Positions 46,106 through 56,226 of a DNA stretch of 57,988 nt are shown in pieces (within the stretch, counting starts at the first letter, position 1; each line of letters begins with the position of its first letter). This DNA is from Belliella alkalica (lineage in GTDB: Bacteria; Bacteroidota; Bacteroidia; Cytophagales; Cyclobacteriaceae): the NCBI RefSeq assembly GCF_022549785.1, contig NZ_JAKZGO010000023.1:288-58275 (forward strand). Reading direction: 5' to 3'. Under the pieces are notes generated by a model. That model saw only the letters and a program-made list of their open reading frames with translations. It searched no databases and was not told the DNA's origin. The position numbers and the translations under genes are program-made.

Positions 46106-46972
46106 ATGCAAAATAAAATCACCCTCCATTTAATTCTGGTTTCAATATTATTGACCTTCGCTTGCTCTGAATCAGAAGAACCAAGTTTGAATTTGGATGC
46201 AAGTGTGGCTGTAGAAATCAAAGATGACCCTTATGGCAATCACCCTAGGCAAGTGCTAGATGTATATCTTCCCGCAAACCGATCAAAAGAAAAGACAAAG
46301 TTATTTGTTTGGATTCATGGCGGTGCCTGGACTGATGGAGACAAATCTGAGTTTGCTCAAATAAAACCATTGCTTGAGTCATTGTTTGAGGATTATGCAT
46401 TTGTATCAGTGAATTATAGATTGTTCAATATCACAACCACTAGCAATAGATTTCCCAATCAAGAAGAGGACATCCAAAGTATGCTTAATTATGTAAAATC
46501 CCGATTGAATGCTTGGGATTTGAGTGATGATGTGGTTTTGGCGGGAGGCAGTGCAGGAGGGCACTTGGCATTATTGCATAGCTATAAAAATAATGGAGAC
46601 GGATTGGTCAAAGCAACTGTAGCATTTTTTCCTCCTACTGATTTCAAAGCATTTCATGGTTTCAACTTTCTGACCACAGCATTGATAGAAGCACTAATTG
46701 GAGGAAGCCCAAGTAACAAGCCAAGTGGATATGCCAATGCAAGTCCAGTGAATTATATAAATTCATCTTCTGTTCCTACTGCATTTTTTCATGGTACAGC
46801 AGATAATGTTGTACCAATTACTCAAAGTTATATCCTAGAGGAAAAACTTAAGAAGAATAATGTACCGTATTTGAGGGAATATGTTCAGGGAGCAGGCCAT
46901 AGTTTTTCACAGTCAGTAACAATAGACTTGGTTGGAAAAACAGCTGCATTTCTTAAAGTACATGTGCCTTAA
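46106..46972 (+). CDS. Alpha/beta-hydrolase esterase lipoprotein
   Basis: A 288-residue lipoprotein with a signal ending in LLTFACSES (lipobox Cys ~20). The alpha/beta hydrolase core has an HGGAW oxyanion motif, the nucleophile elbow GGSAGGH, Asp in HGTADNVVP and His in GAGHSFS. This is the BD-FAE/carboxylesterase-type arrangement. The acidic stretch after the Cys (SESEEP) suggests export to the outer surface. Substrate is unknown; an ester of a carbohydrate or lipid is likely. It stands alone on the + strand. Confidence 0.87.
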   Translation: MQNKITLHLILVSILLTFACSESEEPSLNLDASVAVEIKDDPYGNHPRQVLDVYLPANRSKEKTKLFVWIHGGAWTDGDKSEFAQIKPLLESLFEDYAFVSVNYRLFNITTTSNRFPNQEEDIQSMLNYVKSRLNAWDLSDDVVLAGGSAGGHLALLHSYKNNGDGLVKATVAFFPPTDFKAFHGFNFLTTALIEALIGGSPSNKPSGYANASPVNYINSSSVPTAFFHGTADNVVPITQSYILEEKLKKNNVPYLREYVQGAGHSFSQSVTIDLVGKTAAFLKVHVP

Positions 46973-47006
46973 ATAAAAAAAGCCTGAAGAGGTCATCATC
47001 AGGCTT
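46970..47006 (-). terminator. Terminator of the sigma-factor operon
   Basis: On the - strand, AAGCCTGA (47006-46999) pairs with TCAGGCTT (46987-46980) around an 11-base loop and is followed by a T-run (T7, 46980-46974). It terminates the small gene that ends at 47026. Confidence 0.82.
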
Positions 47007-47025
47007 ACCGTTTTATTTAAAAGGA

Positions 47026-47259
47026 TCAAACTCTTTCGAGTCCCGTAGATTTGGCTTTCTTAAGAATGGCTTTTACTACTTTTTCGGAAGGGTGAAGAAT
47101 GATTTGATCTAACTTCTCAATCGCGCTCAGCATTTGCAAATATTCTTCCATCATAGACTCGTCTTGATGTAAGGCCTGCACTAGAAGTTCATTCTCTCCC
47201 TCACTCATTTCTTGATAGATATATCTTACCAAGTCATTTGGGGTAAATTGTTTTGTCAT
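47026..47259 (-). CDS. Small cytoplasmic protein, putative anti-sigma partner
   Basis: A 77-residue acidic, helical protein (QFTPNDLVRYIYQEMSEGEN, ALHQDESMMEEYLQMLSAIE) with no membrane segment and no zinc-binding HxxxCxxC. The pattern at its N-terminus (LVRYIYQEMSEGENELLVQAL) resembles the N-terminal helices of anti-sigma domains. The gene overlaps the sigma gene by 26 bases and is read after it, as expected for a co-expressed regulator. Anti-sigma function is inferred from context only. Confidence 0.62.
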   Translation of the reverse strand: MTKQFTPNDLVRYIYQEMSEGENELLVQALHQDESMMEEYLQMLSAIEKLDQIILHPSEKVVKAILKKAKSTGLERV

Positions 47260-47836
47260 AGGCTATGTTCAATTGTTTCATTTTTTTTCGCATATTAATC
47301 AGTGCATAGCGCATTCTCCCTAGTGCGGTATTGATACTCACACCTGTTTGTTCGGCTATTTCCTGAAAACTCAAATCCATATAATGCCTCATGATAAGAA
47401 CCTGTTTCTGTGTTTCAGGCAATTCATCTATCAACTTGCGAACGAGCTCTATCGTATCTTCTTTGATTCGAAGATCTTCAACAGTCTCTTCAGCAAATTT
47501 TAAGGTATTAAATAGATTTCCGCCATCCTCCATCACTATGGTTGGATAGCGCTTACTTTTTCTAAAATAATCAATTGCCAGATTGTGCGCGATTCGCATC
47601 AACCAAGGCTGAAATTTACCTTCTTCGTTGTATTTGTCTGAATTGAGTGTTTGCACTACTTTGACAAATACATCTTGCAATAAATCCTCTGCGACACCCT
47701 GATCCTTAACGATCAAATAGATGGTGGTATATACTCTAGACTTATATTTTTCCACCAACATTTCAAATGCAGCCTCACTTCCACCTCTATATTGTGTTAT
47801 TAGTTCGCTGTCTTTAGGACTGATCCTTTTGCTCAT
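47234..47836 (-). CDS. ECF sigma factor (sigma-70 family)
   Basis: A 200-residue ECF sigma factor with region 2 (~24-90; AEDLLQDVFVKVVQ and FQPWLMRIAHNLAIDYFRKSKR) and region 4 (~133-190; LPETQKQVLIMRHYMDLSFQEIAEQTGVSI). It lacks regions 1.1 and 3. It would direct RNA polymerase to a small set of stress or surface genes. The first gene of a two-gene operon, it is followed by an overlapping small partner. The cognate promoter is not identifiable from one window. Confidence 0.93.
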   Translation of the reverse strand: MSKRISPKDSELITQYRGGSEAAFEMLVEKYKSRVYTTIYLIVKDQGVAEDLLQDVFVKVVQTLNSDKYNEEGKFQPWLMRIAHNLAIDYFRKSKRYPTIVMEDGGNLFNTLKFAEETVEDLRIKEDTIELVRKLIDELPETQKQVLIMRHYMDLSFQEIAEQTGVSINTALGRMRYALINMRKKMKQLNIAYDKTIYPK

Positions 47837-48234
47837 GTTTATTGACTTTTAAATAACGTAGAGGTTTATGCCATATTATATATTAAAGATTGAAACAATA
47901 TTTACGTAGGTGATCAAATGTATAGATTCAAAAACAGACTTGCAATAGCAAAATGATTTTTTTTGGATTGAAGAAGTCAGTAACAGTGCATTAAACACCA
48001 CAAAATGGCTGATCTCCCTTTATTTCATGGAATAATATTTGGCAATAAGGTATATGTATTTCAATTCCACTATCGATATTGGATACGTATTTTTACTCAA
48101 CAATAATATCGTACTCTCAAATCAAAAAAATATAACCATTCAAAAAATGGATCTTTAGATGAAGTTCAAAATGGTGTTTCTAAACTGATTTTATTACCTT
48201 CGTTTTTCAGAGAAAAACAATAAAACTGATATAT
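47837..48234. other. Divergent intergenic region, no gene
   Basis: The 398 bases separating the sigma-factor operon (-) from the DUF3127 gene (+) are AT-rich. CTACGT occurs twice near 47857 and 47911, too little to call an operator. A TACCTTCG box lies at 48195-48202. No ORF or clear repeat was found. Confidence 0.6.
48195..48202 (+). promoter_or_regulatory. Putative promoter -7 box (TACCTTCG) of the DUF3127 gene
   Basis: Resembles TAnnTTTG with one mismatch and lies 33 bases before the start codon. No good -33 element is visible at the usual distance. Confidence 0.35.
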
Positions 48235-48591
48235 ATGGAAATCAACGGGAAAATTGTTCAGATAATGGCTGAGCAAAGTGGAAATGGTAGAAATGGCGTA
48301 TGGAAAAAGAAGGATTACATTCTGGAAACGGAAGGAAATTATCCAAAAAAAGTAGCTCTAACTGTTTGGGGTGATAAAATTGATCAATTTAATTTACAAG
48401 AAGGAGATCAAGTAAACGCTGGGATCGAGATAGAAAGTCGTGAGTATAATGGCAAATGGTACACTGACGTGAAAGTTTGGAAAGTAGACAAGCAAGGTGG
48501 TGCTGCCCCAAGTCAGCAGCCACAAAGCGCTACTGCAATGCCTGATGTGACTTCATTTTCCAGTGATGAAGGTGATGTGTTACCTTTTTAA
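48235..48591 (+). CDS. DUF3127 OB-fold protein with an SSB-like acidic tip
   Basis: A 118-residue protein. Residues 1-88 match DUF3127 (PF11325): EINGKIVQIMAEQSGNGRNG, KKDYILETEGNYPKKVALTVWG, EGDQVNAGIEIESREYNGKW; an OB-fold is expected. A Q/P/S-rich linker follows, and the last residues are DEGDVLPF. This closely resembles the conserved C-terminal tip of single-stranded DNA-binding proteins (DDDIPF), which recruits repair and replication proteins. A role in ssDNA or RNA handling is therefore inferred. A perfect terminator follows. Confidence 0.85.
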   Translation: MEINGKIVQIMAEQSGNGRNGVWKKKDYILETEGNYPKKVALTVWGDKIDQFNLQEGDQVNAGIEIESREYNGKWYTDVKVWKVDKQGGAAPSQQPQSATAMPDVTSFSSDEGDVLPF

Positions 48592-48601
48592 GTAATATTT
48601 T

Positions 48602-48643
48602 GGGTTTGGAAGTTTATGCTAATAGATTTCCAAACCCTTTTTT
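48602..48643 (+). terminator. Rho-independent terminator after the DUF3127 gene
   Basis: GGGTTTGGAA (48602-48611) is perfectly complementary to TTCCAAACCC (48628-48637) around a 16-base loop, followed by a T-run. Confidence 0.88.
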
Positions 48644-48682
48644 AAACTTCACCATTTTTACAAAACTTTAAATTCTTTAAAC

Positions 48683-49138
48683 ATGTGGGATGATTTTGAC
48701 AATGATGATTTTGATGAAGACGACGAGGCTGAATTTCAAAGGGAACGGGATGAAAAGAAAAAACATCCCCTCGCGGTCAAAAGCAGGGATATTCTTGAAT
48801 TGACTTTTGCACTTGTTGGATCTTTGGACGAGGCAAGAAAGGAACTTTACGGGTCATTGATGATAGAAAGCGCTTCGATCCTTGGAGCCAAATTCTCAGG
48901 TGCGCATGCTGTCGACAGCTATGTGATCAAAATGGAAAATGCTGTAATCATGAAAGTACATGCACGATCATTGGGGAGCTTGACATATCAATTGGCTATG
49001 GAGGAAACCCATGCAGAGGAGCATTTGCAATTACTCAGAGATGCCTTGGATGAGTTTAAGGCTCTGTTTAAGGAATGGGTAAAAACTTTCGAAAGCGCAG
49101 AGAGATATGATGACGGATGGGGATTGTTTTGCGATTGA
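48683..49138 (+). CDS. Acidic hypothetical protein
   Basis: A 151-residue soluble protein. The first ~30 residues are very acidic (MWDDFDNDDFDEDDEAEF), then a short basic patch (RDEKKKHPLAVKSRD), then a mostly helical body (DILELTFALVGSLDEARKEL, AHAVDSYVIKMENAVIMKVH, HAEEHLQLLRDALDEFKALF). No cysteine cluster, signal or membrane segment. It is well formed with a conserved-looking hydrophobic core, but I recognise no family. It ends one base before the stop of a convergent small ORF. Confidence 0.78.
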   Translation: MWDDFDNDDFDEDDEAEFQRERDEKKKHPLAVKSRDILELTFALVGSLDEARKELYGSLMIESASILGAKFSGAHAVDSYVIKMENAVIMKVHARSLGSLTYQLAMEETHAEEHLQLLRDALDEFKALFKEWVKTFESAERYDDGWGLFCD

Positions 49139-49288
49139 TTACTGTACGCTTTCACCAAATTTGAAACCCATATAAAGTCCTCCAACTATCATCAACAAAG
49201 AAATTCCACCGAGTAAAAGCAGTACTCCCAGCGGCATTTCCCAATCTTCCTTGCCTATTTTGAACTTTATAATTCTATTGAGATCCAT
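49139..49288 (-). CDS. 49-residue single-pass membrane peptide
   Basis: A short ORF from the ATG at 49288. The sequence has a basic N-terminus (MDLNRIIKFKIGKEDWEMP), one membrane helix (LGVLLLLGGISLLMIVGGLY) and a short tail (MGFKFGESVQ). The stop codon (49139-49141) abuts the stop of the convergent acidic protein gene. The hydrophobic segment and clean ends support a real gene, but no homologue is known to me. Confidence 0.55.
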   Translation of the reverse strand: MDLNRIIKFKIGKEDWEMPLGVLLLLGGISLLMIVGGLYMGFKFGESVQ

Positions 49289-49369
49289 GATCTGATGTTT
49301 ATTTTGTGATTTTTTTCAAAATACGCTGATACTTTATATAGTTAATTTGAGATCAGTTAATTAGTTATC

Positions 49370-49778
49370 AGTCAGTCAAAAACCATAAAAATTCCCAATC
49401 ATTCAAATCCTATTCAACTGATAACCCATTCAACCAATCCCTAATAACTTAATCTACAAATCACGCAATAACCTATTAACTGACTTCAAGATTAGAGTTT
49501 AGGGGTTTAGAAGTTTAGAAACTAAGTCAACCGATAACCCAATCACCCAAACTCTTATCACTTACTCTATCAATCACTCAGTAACTAAATATCTGACTAA
49601 AGGATTAGAGTTTAGGGGTTTAGAAGCTTAGTGATCGATTCCACCGATAACCCAATCCACCAATCCCCATTACCCAATAACTATCTCTCGATTAATGGTT
49701 AGGGTTTAGAAGTTGAGAAACTAATTCAACTGATAACCCAATCCCTAATAACCCAATCCACCAGTAACTAATAACAAA
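49370..49778. repeat. Imperfect long tandem repeat region upstream-side of purE
   Basis: The 490-base gene-free gap 49289-49778 is mostly repeats. GATTAGAGTTTAGGGGTTTA begins at 49490 and 49603 (period 113), and a related copy (GATTAATGGTTAGGGTTTAG) begins at 49690. Each is followed by GATAACCCAATC-type phrases; an earlier degenerate unit lies at ~49420. Composition (AACCCAATC, CTAATAACC) is unlike the flanking genes. It sits beyond the 3' end of purE, so it is not in the purE leader. Confidence 0.8.
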
Positions 49779-50294
49779 TCAATCCCCCAGACTTTCTTTC
49801 CAGCCTTTCAATTCAATCTCTCTGGCTGAATCTTCAACTTTTTGCTTTAGCTCTTTTTTGAAGTTATCCATATTTTCGGCGATTTTTGGATCAAATGCTG
49901 CAATGATGGAAGCTGCAAGAATGCCTGCATTTTTGGCTCCATTGAGGGCAACTGTAGCAACAGGAATTCCTCCTGGCATTTGCAGGATAGATAACACACT
50001 GTCCCATCCATCTATCGAATTTGAGGAAAGGATAGGCACGCCAATGACAGGCAGGGAAGTTAATGAAGCGACCATGCCTGGCAAATGTGCAGCACCACCA
50101 GCTCCAGCAATGATTACTTTGATTCCTCTTTGCCTTGCCGACTCTGCATAATCTACCATTCTGTGGGGAGTTCTATGCGCGGAGACTACAGTCAATTCAT
50201 ACGAAACTCCTAATTCTTCCAATGCTTTTGCTGCTTCCGACATGATTGGGAGGTCAGATTTGCTTCCCATGATGATCCCTACTTGCTTACTCAT
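49779..50294 (-). CDS. purE: N5-carboxyaminoimidazole ribonucleotide mutase
   Basis: Converts N5-CAIR to CAIR in de novo purine synthesis. 171 residues, with the family's GSKSDLPIM phosphate loop (10-18) and the [10 protein letters not shown] segment; [16 protein letters not shown] and [10 protein letters not shown] complete the active site. It begins 5 bases after the purK stop, so both are one operon. Length is standard for the class I mutase. Confidence 0.96.
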   Translation of the reverse strand: MSKQVGIIMGSKSDLPIMSEAAKALEELGVSYELTVVSAHRTPHRMVDYAESARQRGIKVIIAGAGGAAHLPGMVASLTSLPVIGVPILSSNSIDGWDSVLSILQMPGGIPVATVALNGAKNAGILAASIIAAFDPKIAENMDNFKKELKQKVEDSAREIELKGWKESLGD

Positions 50295-50299
50295 ATTTT

Positions 50300-51439
50300 T
50301 TATGCTTTTATTTTTATCAATTCCTTGATTTGCAATGCCCGTGATTTCAACAGATCCAAATTTTCATCTAAGATTGTCACATGGCCCATTTTTCTAAATG
50401 GTTTTGTGATTTTTTTGCCATATAAATGAACATACACACCCTTTGCTGCCATTGCCTCGTCCAAGCCTTCTACGAGAGCCTCTCCAGTATATCCCTCCTC
50501 ACCCAATAAATTTACCATTGCAGCAGGGATTCTCAGGTCTGGATTTCCCAAAGGCATGTCCATTACAGCTCGGAGATGTTGTTCAAATTGGGAAGTAAAA
50601 TTTGCTTCTATCGTATGATGCCCGCTGTTATGCGGTCTTGGTGCGATCTCGTTGACCAAAATTTCTCCATCTTTTGTAACAAAAAGCTCTACTGCCAATA
50701 TTCCAATCAAGCCCAAAGACTCGATGACTTCGATAGCTATCTTTTTTGCCTTCTCTTCTATCTCTTGACTCACATTCGCTGGCGCAAAAAGAAATTCAAC
50801 CAAATTAGCAGTTGGGTGAAAAGCGCACTCTACGGAAGGATAAGCTATCAAGTCGCCTCTTTTGTTTCGAGCTACAATCACCGCAAGCTCCTTATCAAAA
50901 TCAATCAATTTCTCAAGCAAGCTAGGTGCTTCAAAAGCTTTGTCCAAGTCTGATGCATCTCTCAAAATTTGAACTCCCCTGCCGTCATATCCATCTTTTC
51001 CAAGTTTATTCACAGCAGGAAGAAAATCCGCATTTTCCAAGACTTCTTTCTTATCTGCAGTAAGAATAAAATCAGCTGTAGGGATTTGCTTGTCTTTATA
51101 GAACTGCTTCTGAGCTCTCTTATCTTGGATCAGTTTGATCAAATGTGGTTGTGGATAGACTTCTTTTCCCTCATCGACCAGTTTCTGCAATGCATAGGTA
51201 TTTACACTTTCGATTTCGATCGTAATCACATCGCAGTTTTTGCCAAAAGCATAAACTGTCTCAAAATCAGTCAATGAACCTTGTGTAAATTGATGCGCGA
51301 TAGCTTTGCAAGGAGCATTTCCATCTGGATCCAAAATGTGGATATCGATATTATAATTGATAGCCGATTGGATTACCATTCTTCCCAATTGGCCTCCACC
51401 TAGAATTCCTAAAACCTTTTGTTGATAATTCTTTTGCAC
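50300..51439 (-). CDS. purK: N5-carboxyaminoimidazole ribonucleotide synthase
   Basis: An ATP-grasp enzyme that makes N5-CAIR from AIR, ATP and bicarbonate. The family start (…[14 protein letters not shown]) lies in the first 20 residues when translation begins at GTG 51439. The frame is open to an ATG at 51520, but that adds 27 residues unlike homologues, so I prefer the GTG; this is not certain. Conserved [12 protein letters not shown] and [17 protein letters not shown] are present. It is followed by purE 5 bases later. Confidence 0.92.
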   Translation of the reverse strand: MQKNYQQKVLGILGGGQLGRMVIQSAINYNIDIHILDPDGNAPCKAIAHQFTQGSLTDFETVYAFGKNCDVITIEIESVNTYALQKLVDEGKEVYPQPHLIKLIQDKRAQKQFYKDKQIPTADFILTADKKEVLENADFLPAVNKLGKDGYDGRGVQILRDASDLDKAFEAPSLLEKLIDFDKELAVIVARNKRGDLIAYPSVECAFHPTANLVEFLFAPANVSQEIEEKAKKIAIEVIESLGLIGILAVELFVTKDGEILVNEIAPRPHNSGHHTIEANFTSQFEQHLRAVMDMPLGNPDLRIPAAMVNLLGEEGYTGEALVEGLDEAMAAKGVYVHLYGKKITKPFRKMGHVTILDENLDLLKSRALQIKELIKIKA

Positions 51440-51650
51440 TGAGCTGCTTTTTGTTTGCCCAAAAATAAGGAAAAAAGAATTGAGAAAGTACTTTTGGTGG
51501 GATTGTTGGCTTTTTTGCAAATCTTATTCGATTTGATGTTTCTAAACTATTTATCATTGGGAAAGCTTTTCATTTTTATTATCTTGAGCTAGACAAAGCA
51601 AAGCATATTACCCATAGATTTTATCAATCGAAATTAATATTTCATCACAA

Positions 51651-51658
51651 TATATTTG
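51651..51658 (+). promoter_or_regulatory. Putative katG promoter -7 box (TATATTTG)
   Basis: Exact match to the Bacteroidota -7 consensus TAnnTTTG, 45 bases before the katG ATG. No convincing -33 element is seen at the expected distance. Confidence 0.5.
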
Positions 51659-51663
51659 TCTAA

Positions 51664-53949
<2,286 letters not shown>

Positions 53950-53968
53950 GTTTTTGAATATAAAATTG

Positions 53969-54003
53969 AAAAGGTGGTCTGACATTCAGATCACCTTTTT
54001 TTG
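53969..54003 (+). terminator. Rho-independent terminator after katG
   Basis: AAAAGGTGGTCTGA (from 53969) pairs with TCAGATCACCTTTT around a CAT loop, with one G-T wobble, and ends in a T-run. Confidence 0.87.
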
Positions 54004-54014
54004 GTTAAATAAAG

Positions 54015-54041
54015 AAATAAAAAAAAGCTCCTGGTGGAGCT
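54015..54041 (-). terminator. Terminator of the small membrane protein gene
   Basis: On the - strand, AGCTCC (54041-54036) pairs with GGAGCT (54031-54026) around a 4-base loop, followed by a T-rich run (54025-54015). Confidence 0.75.
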
Positions 54042-54068
54042 ATTTATATTCTAAGTCTGAATGTACCT

Positions 54069-54221
54069 CTACACTGCTCTCCCACCGATTAATCTAAGTA
54101 AAATGGAAATTACGGCAAGAACCAATAGTATGTGAATCAAACCACCAATACTATATACAAAGAATCCTAAGACCCATCCGATAATTAAGATAATTGCGAT
54201 CAAATACAATAAAGAGTTCAT
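54069..54221 (-). CDS. lmo0937-family small membrane protein (DUF5670)
   Basis: From the ATG at 54221 the protein has 50 residues: MNSLLYLIAIILIIGWVLGF, a short loop, HILLVLAVISILLRLIGGR. Two membrane helices with a G-rich turn and basic tail are the lmo0937/DUF5670 pattern. An ATG at 54266 would add a soluble 15-residue extension that does not fit the family. Function is unknown; family members are often stress-induced. The gene is last in its direction before the terminator. Confidence 0.82.
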   Translation of the reverse strand: MNSLLYLIAIILIIGWVLGFFVYSIGGLIHILLVLAVISILLRLIGGRAV

Positions 54222-54288
54222 AATATGTTGGTTAAAGTAAATAATAGATTTACTCATAATAAACAAGTACTATGCCAACACAAAAATC

Positions 54289-56049
54289 TTACTGGAACCT
54301 AATCCCCATAAGTTCCATCAATTTATGGGCATTAAAGCTCGGACAAGGCCCTTTTTTTATCGTGTAATCAAAATGGATTTCCTTGTCAGTGATCTCACTG
54401 TGAAAGCTTTTATTCACTAGATAATCTAGTTTAGCTTCCAACTCGCTCAACTCTATATCGTGGGTTGAAATTATGCCTTTTCCCCCAGCAGCATAAAGTT
54501 GGTGGATCAGCGCCTCACTTCCCATAATTCTATCAGCAGTATTTGTTCCTTTGAGGATTTCATCCAAAAGAAAGAAGACCTTTGTACCTGATTCTGCAGT
54601 GTCCAAGAGTAGCTTAATCCTAGCCAATTCTGCATAAAATGAACTGACACTTTCTCCCAAGTTATCCGAATTTCGCATACTTGTAAAGAGTTGGAAATTA
54701 CCCATCTCGAATCTTTTCGCAAATGGTCTAAGGCCCAAATTTGCAAGAACCATATTGATTCCCAATGTTCTCATAAAGGTGGTTTTTCCTGACATGTTTG
54801 CGCCAGTAAGTAAGACTACCTGATTGTGATCGTCCATGCTGAAATCATTTCCAATGGCTTTTTCTGGATGTAACAATGGATGGGTAATTTTTTCTACATT
54901 TATGATTTCTTTGTTGAGCCATTCTACTTCACAATCCGAGCGTTCTTCTTTTGCAAAAGATCCCAATGAAACCAACACTTGCAACTCGTCAAAATTACTC
55001 TCCCATTTTTGAAGGAATTTCCCATTTTTATTTTTCCATATAACCAACCTCCACCATAAAAAAAGATCAGTCCAAAAGAGAAAGTTAAAGACCAAATAGA
55101 CCATGTTGAGTCTGCTTTGGATCATAAATGTTTTTTGTTCAAGTGACTCCAAAACTTTTGGCGCTTCTATTTCTTCATTTTTAAAATCACTTTGTAGCGT
55201 TTTTAACCTTTCGTCAGCAAAGTTCTCTTTGACAAGTAGTGCAGACCAAAATGAAAAAGTTTTGATGTCTCCTTGATTTGGCATGATTGAACTAGCTTCT
55301 TGGAGTGGTTTGAATACTGTAGCCAAAAAAGCACCTCCCAATAAGATCCAAAGCCCTATCCATCCAAAAGCCAAACCAAAATACAGCGTGCCAATCAACA
55401 GGGCCAAACCGCCGACAGGACCAAGAACCATTGGGATAAATAGCCAAGATTTGAATGAAATCGATGATTCCAGCCATTTGTAAAACTCATATTTGGATTT
55501 TTCCTTTTTGATAAATGCGCGCCCAAGGGCTTCAAAGCTTTGAAGAAATTCACCTTTTGTGGAGAGTTCATTGATACTTGTACTTCGCTCTTTGGCGCTG
55601 CTCGGATCAAATTGACTTTTCATCCAATTGACCAATTTTTCCTTACCTCCTTTATTCACAGTATGGTTGAGCATTTGGAAAAGGGAATGCTCCCCAAAAA
55701 GATCCAAGTCATTTGCAAAAGGATGGCTTTTTTCTTGGAATTCAACTCCGGGATTAAAAGTGCTCAGTTTTCTTTCTTTTCTCAGTTCAACATCCCCGCG
55801 CATGCTGATCAATTCTTTCAAAAACGCTTCCTTATCTTTTTGCTTGTTGAATTGCAGGATAAAATAGACAAAAAGACCAATCAATATTGGCAATAAAAGT
55901 AAAAGTAACCTTACCTCACTGATGCCTACGATAGCGACGACAAAAATCCCAAAGAATAAAATGAGTCTGATAATGGAGAGTCCTGCTGCTTTTTTCTTCG
56001 TATTGCTGAGTGTGTTTTCTAGCTTGCTAAAATCTATCTGATCAATCAT
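54289..56049 (-). CDS. Membrane-anchored MutS-family ATPase
   Basis: A 586-residue protein. The last ~190 residues are the MutS ATPase (PF00488): Walker A GANMSGKTTFMRT near residue 414, Walker B FFLLDEILKGTN, and a final STHDIEL. Unusually, the N-terminus has two membrane helices (~25-65; IRLILFFGIFVVAIVGI, LLLLLLPILIGLFVYFIL) and two further hydrophobic segments at ~205-245 and ~325-345 (LFIPMVLGPVGGLALLIG, LVFNFLFWTDLFLWW). It lacks the mismatch-binding and connector domains. Its role is not mismatch repair as such; it is probably a membrane-bound ATPase of unknown function. Confidence 0.87.
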   Translation of the reverse strand: MIDQIDFSKLENTLSNTKKKAAGLSIIRLILFFGIFVVAIVGISEVRLLLLLLPILIGLFVYFILQFNKQKDKEAFLKELISMRGDVELRKERKLSTFNPGVEFQEKSHPFANDLDLFGEHSLFQMLNHTVNKGGKEKLVNWMKSQFDPSSAKERSTSINELSTKGEFLQSFEALGRAFIKKEKSKYEFYKWLESSISFKSWLFIPMVLGPVGGLALLIGTLYFGLAFGWIGLWILLGGAFLATVFKPLQEASSIMPNQGDIKTFSFWSALLVKENFADERLKTLQSDFKNEEIEAPKVLESLEQKTFMIQSRLNMVYLVFNFLFWTDLFLWWRLVIWKNKNGKFLQKWESNFDELQVLVSLGSFAKEERSDCEVEWLNKEIINVEKITHPLLHPEKAIGNDFSMDDHNQVVLLTGANMSGKTTFMRTLGINMVLANLGLRPFAKRFEMGNFQLFTSMRNSDNLGESVSSFYAELARIKLLLDTAESGTKVFFLLDEILKGTNTADRIMGSEALIHQLYAAGGKGIISTHDIELSELEAKLDYLVNKSFHSEITDKEIHFDYTIKKGPCPSFNAHKLMELMGIRFQ

Positions 56050-56226
56050 CCTGCAAAATTAGTCTTTTATATGAATGAAATGGGAACTAATGAATTTTGT
56101 CTTTACAAATACTCAATTTAATGTCCGAAGCATTGGATAAATTTTTCAGTTTTAAAATATTCCAATCTTCCAATCCCCAATTTATCCTTACCTTTGTCCT
56201 CCATATAACCAACCCATCAATTCCCC

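Noticed and set aside
45904-46221. 105-residue - strand ORF upstream of the esterase gene
   Set aside because: Overlaps the esterase signal-peptide region and intergenic sequence and shows no protein features.
51440-51520. ATG at 51520 as the purK start
   Set aside because: It adds 27 residues not typical of PurK; the GTG at 51439 gives a conventional N-terminus, though this remains unproven.
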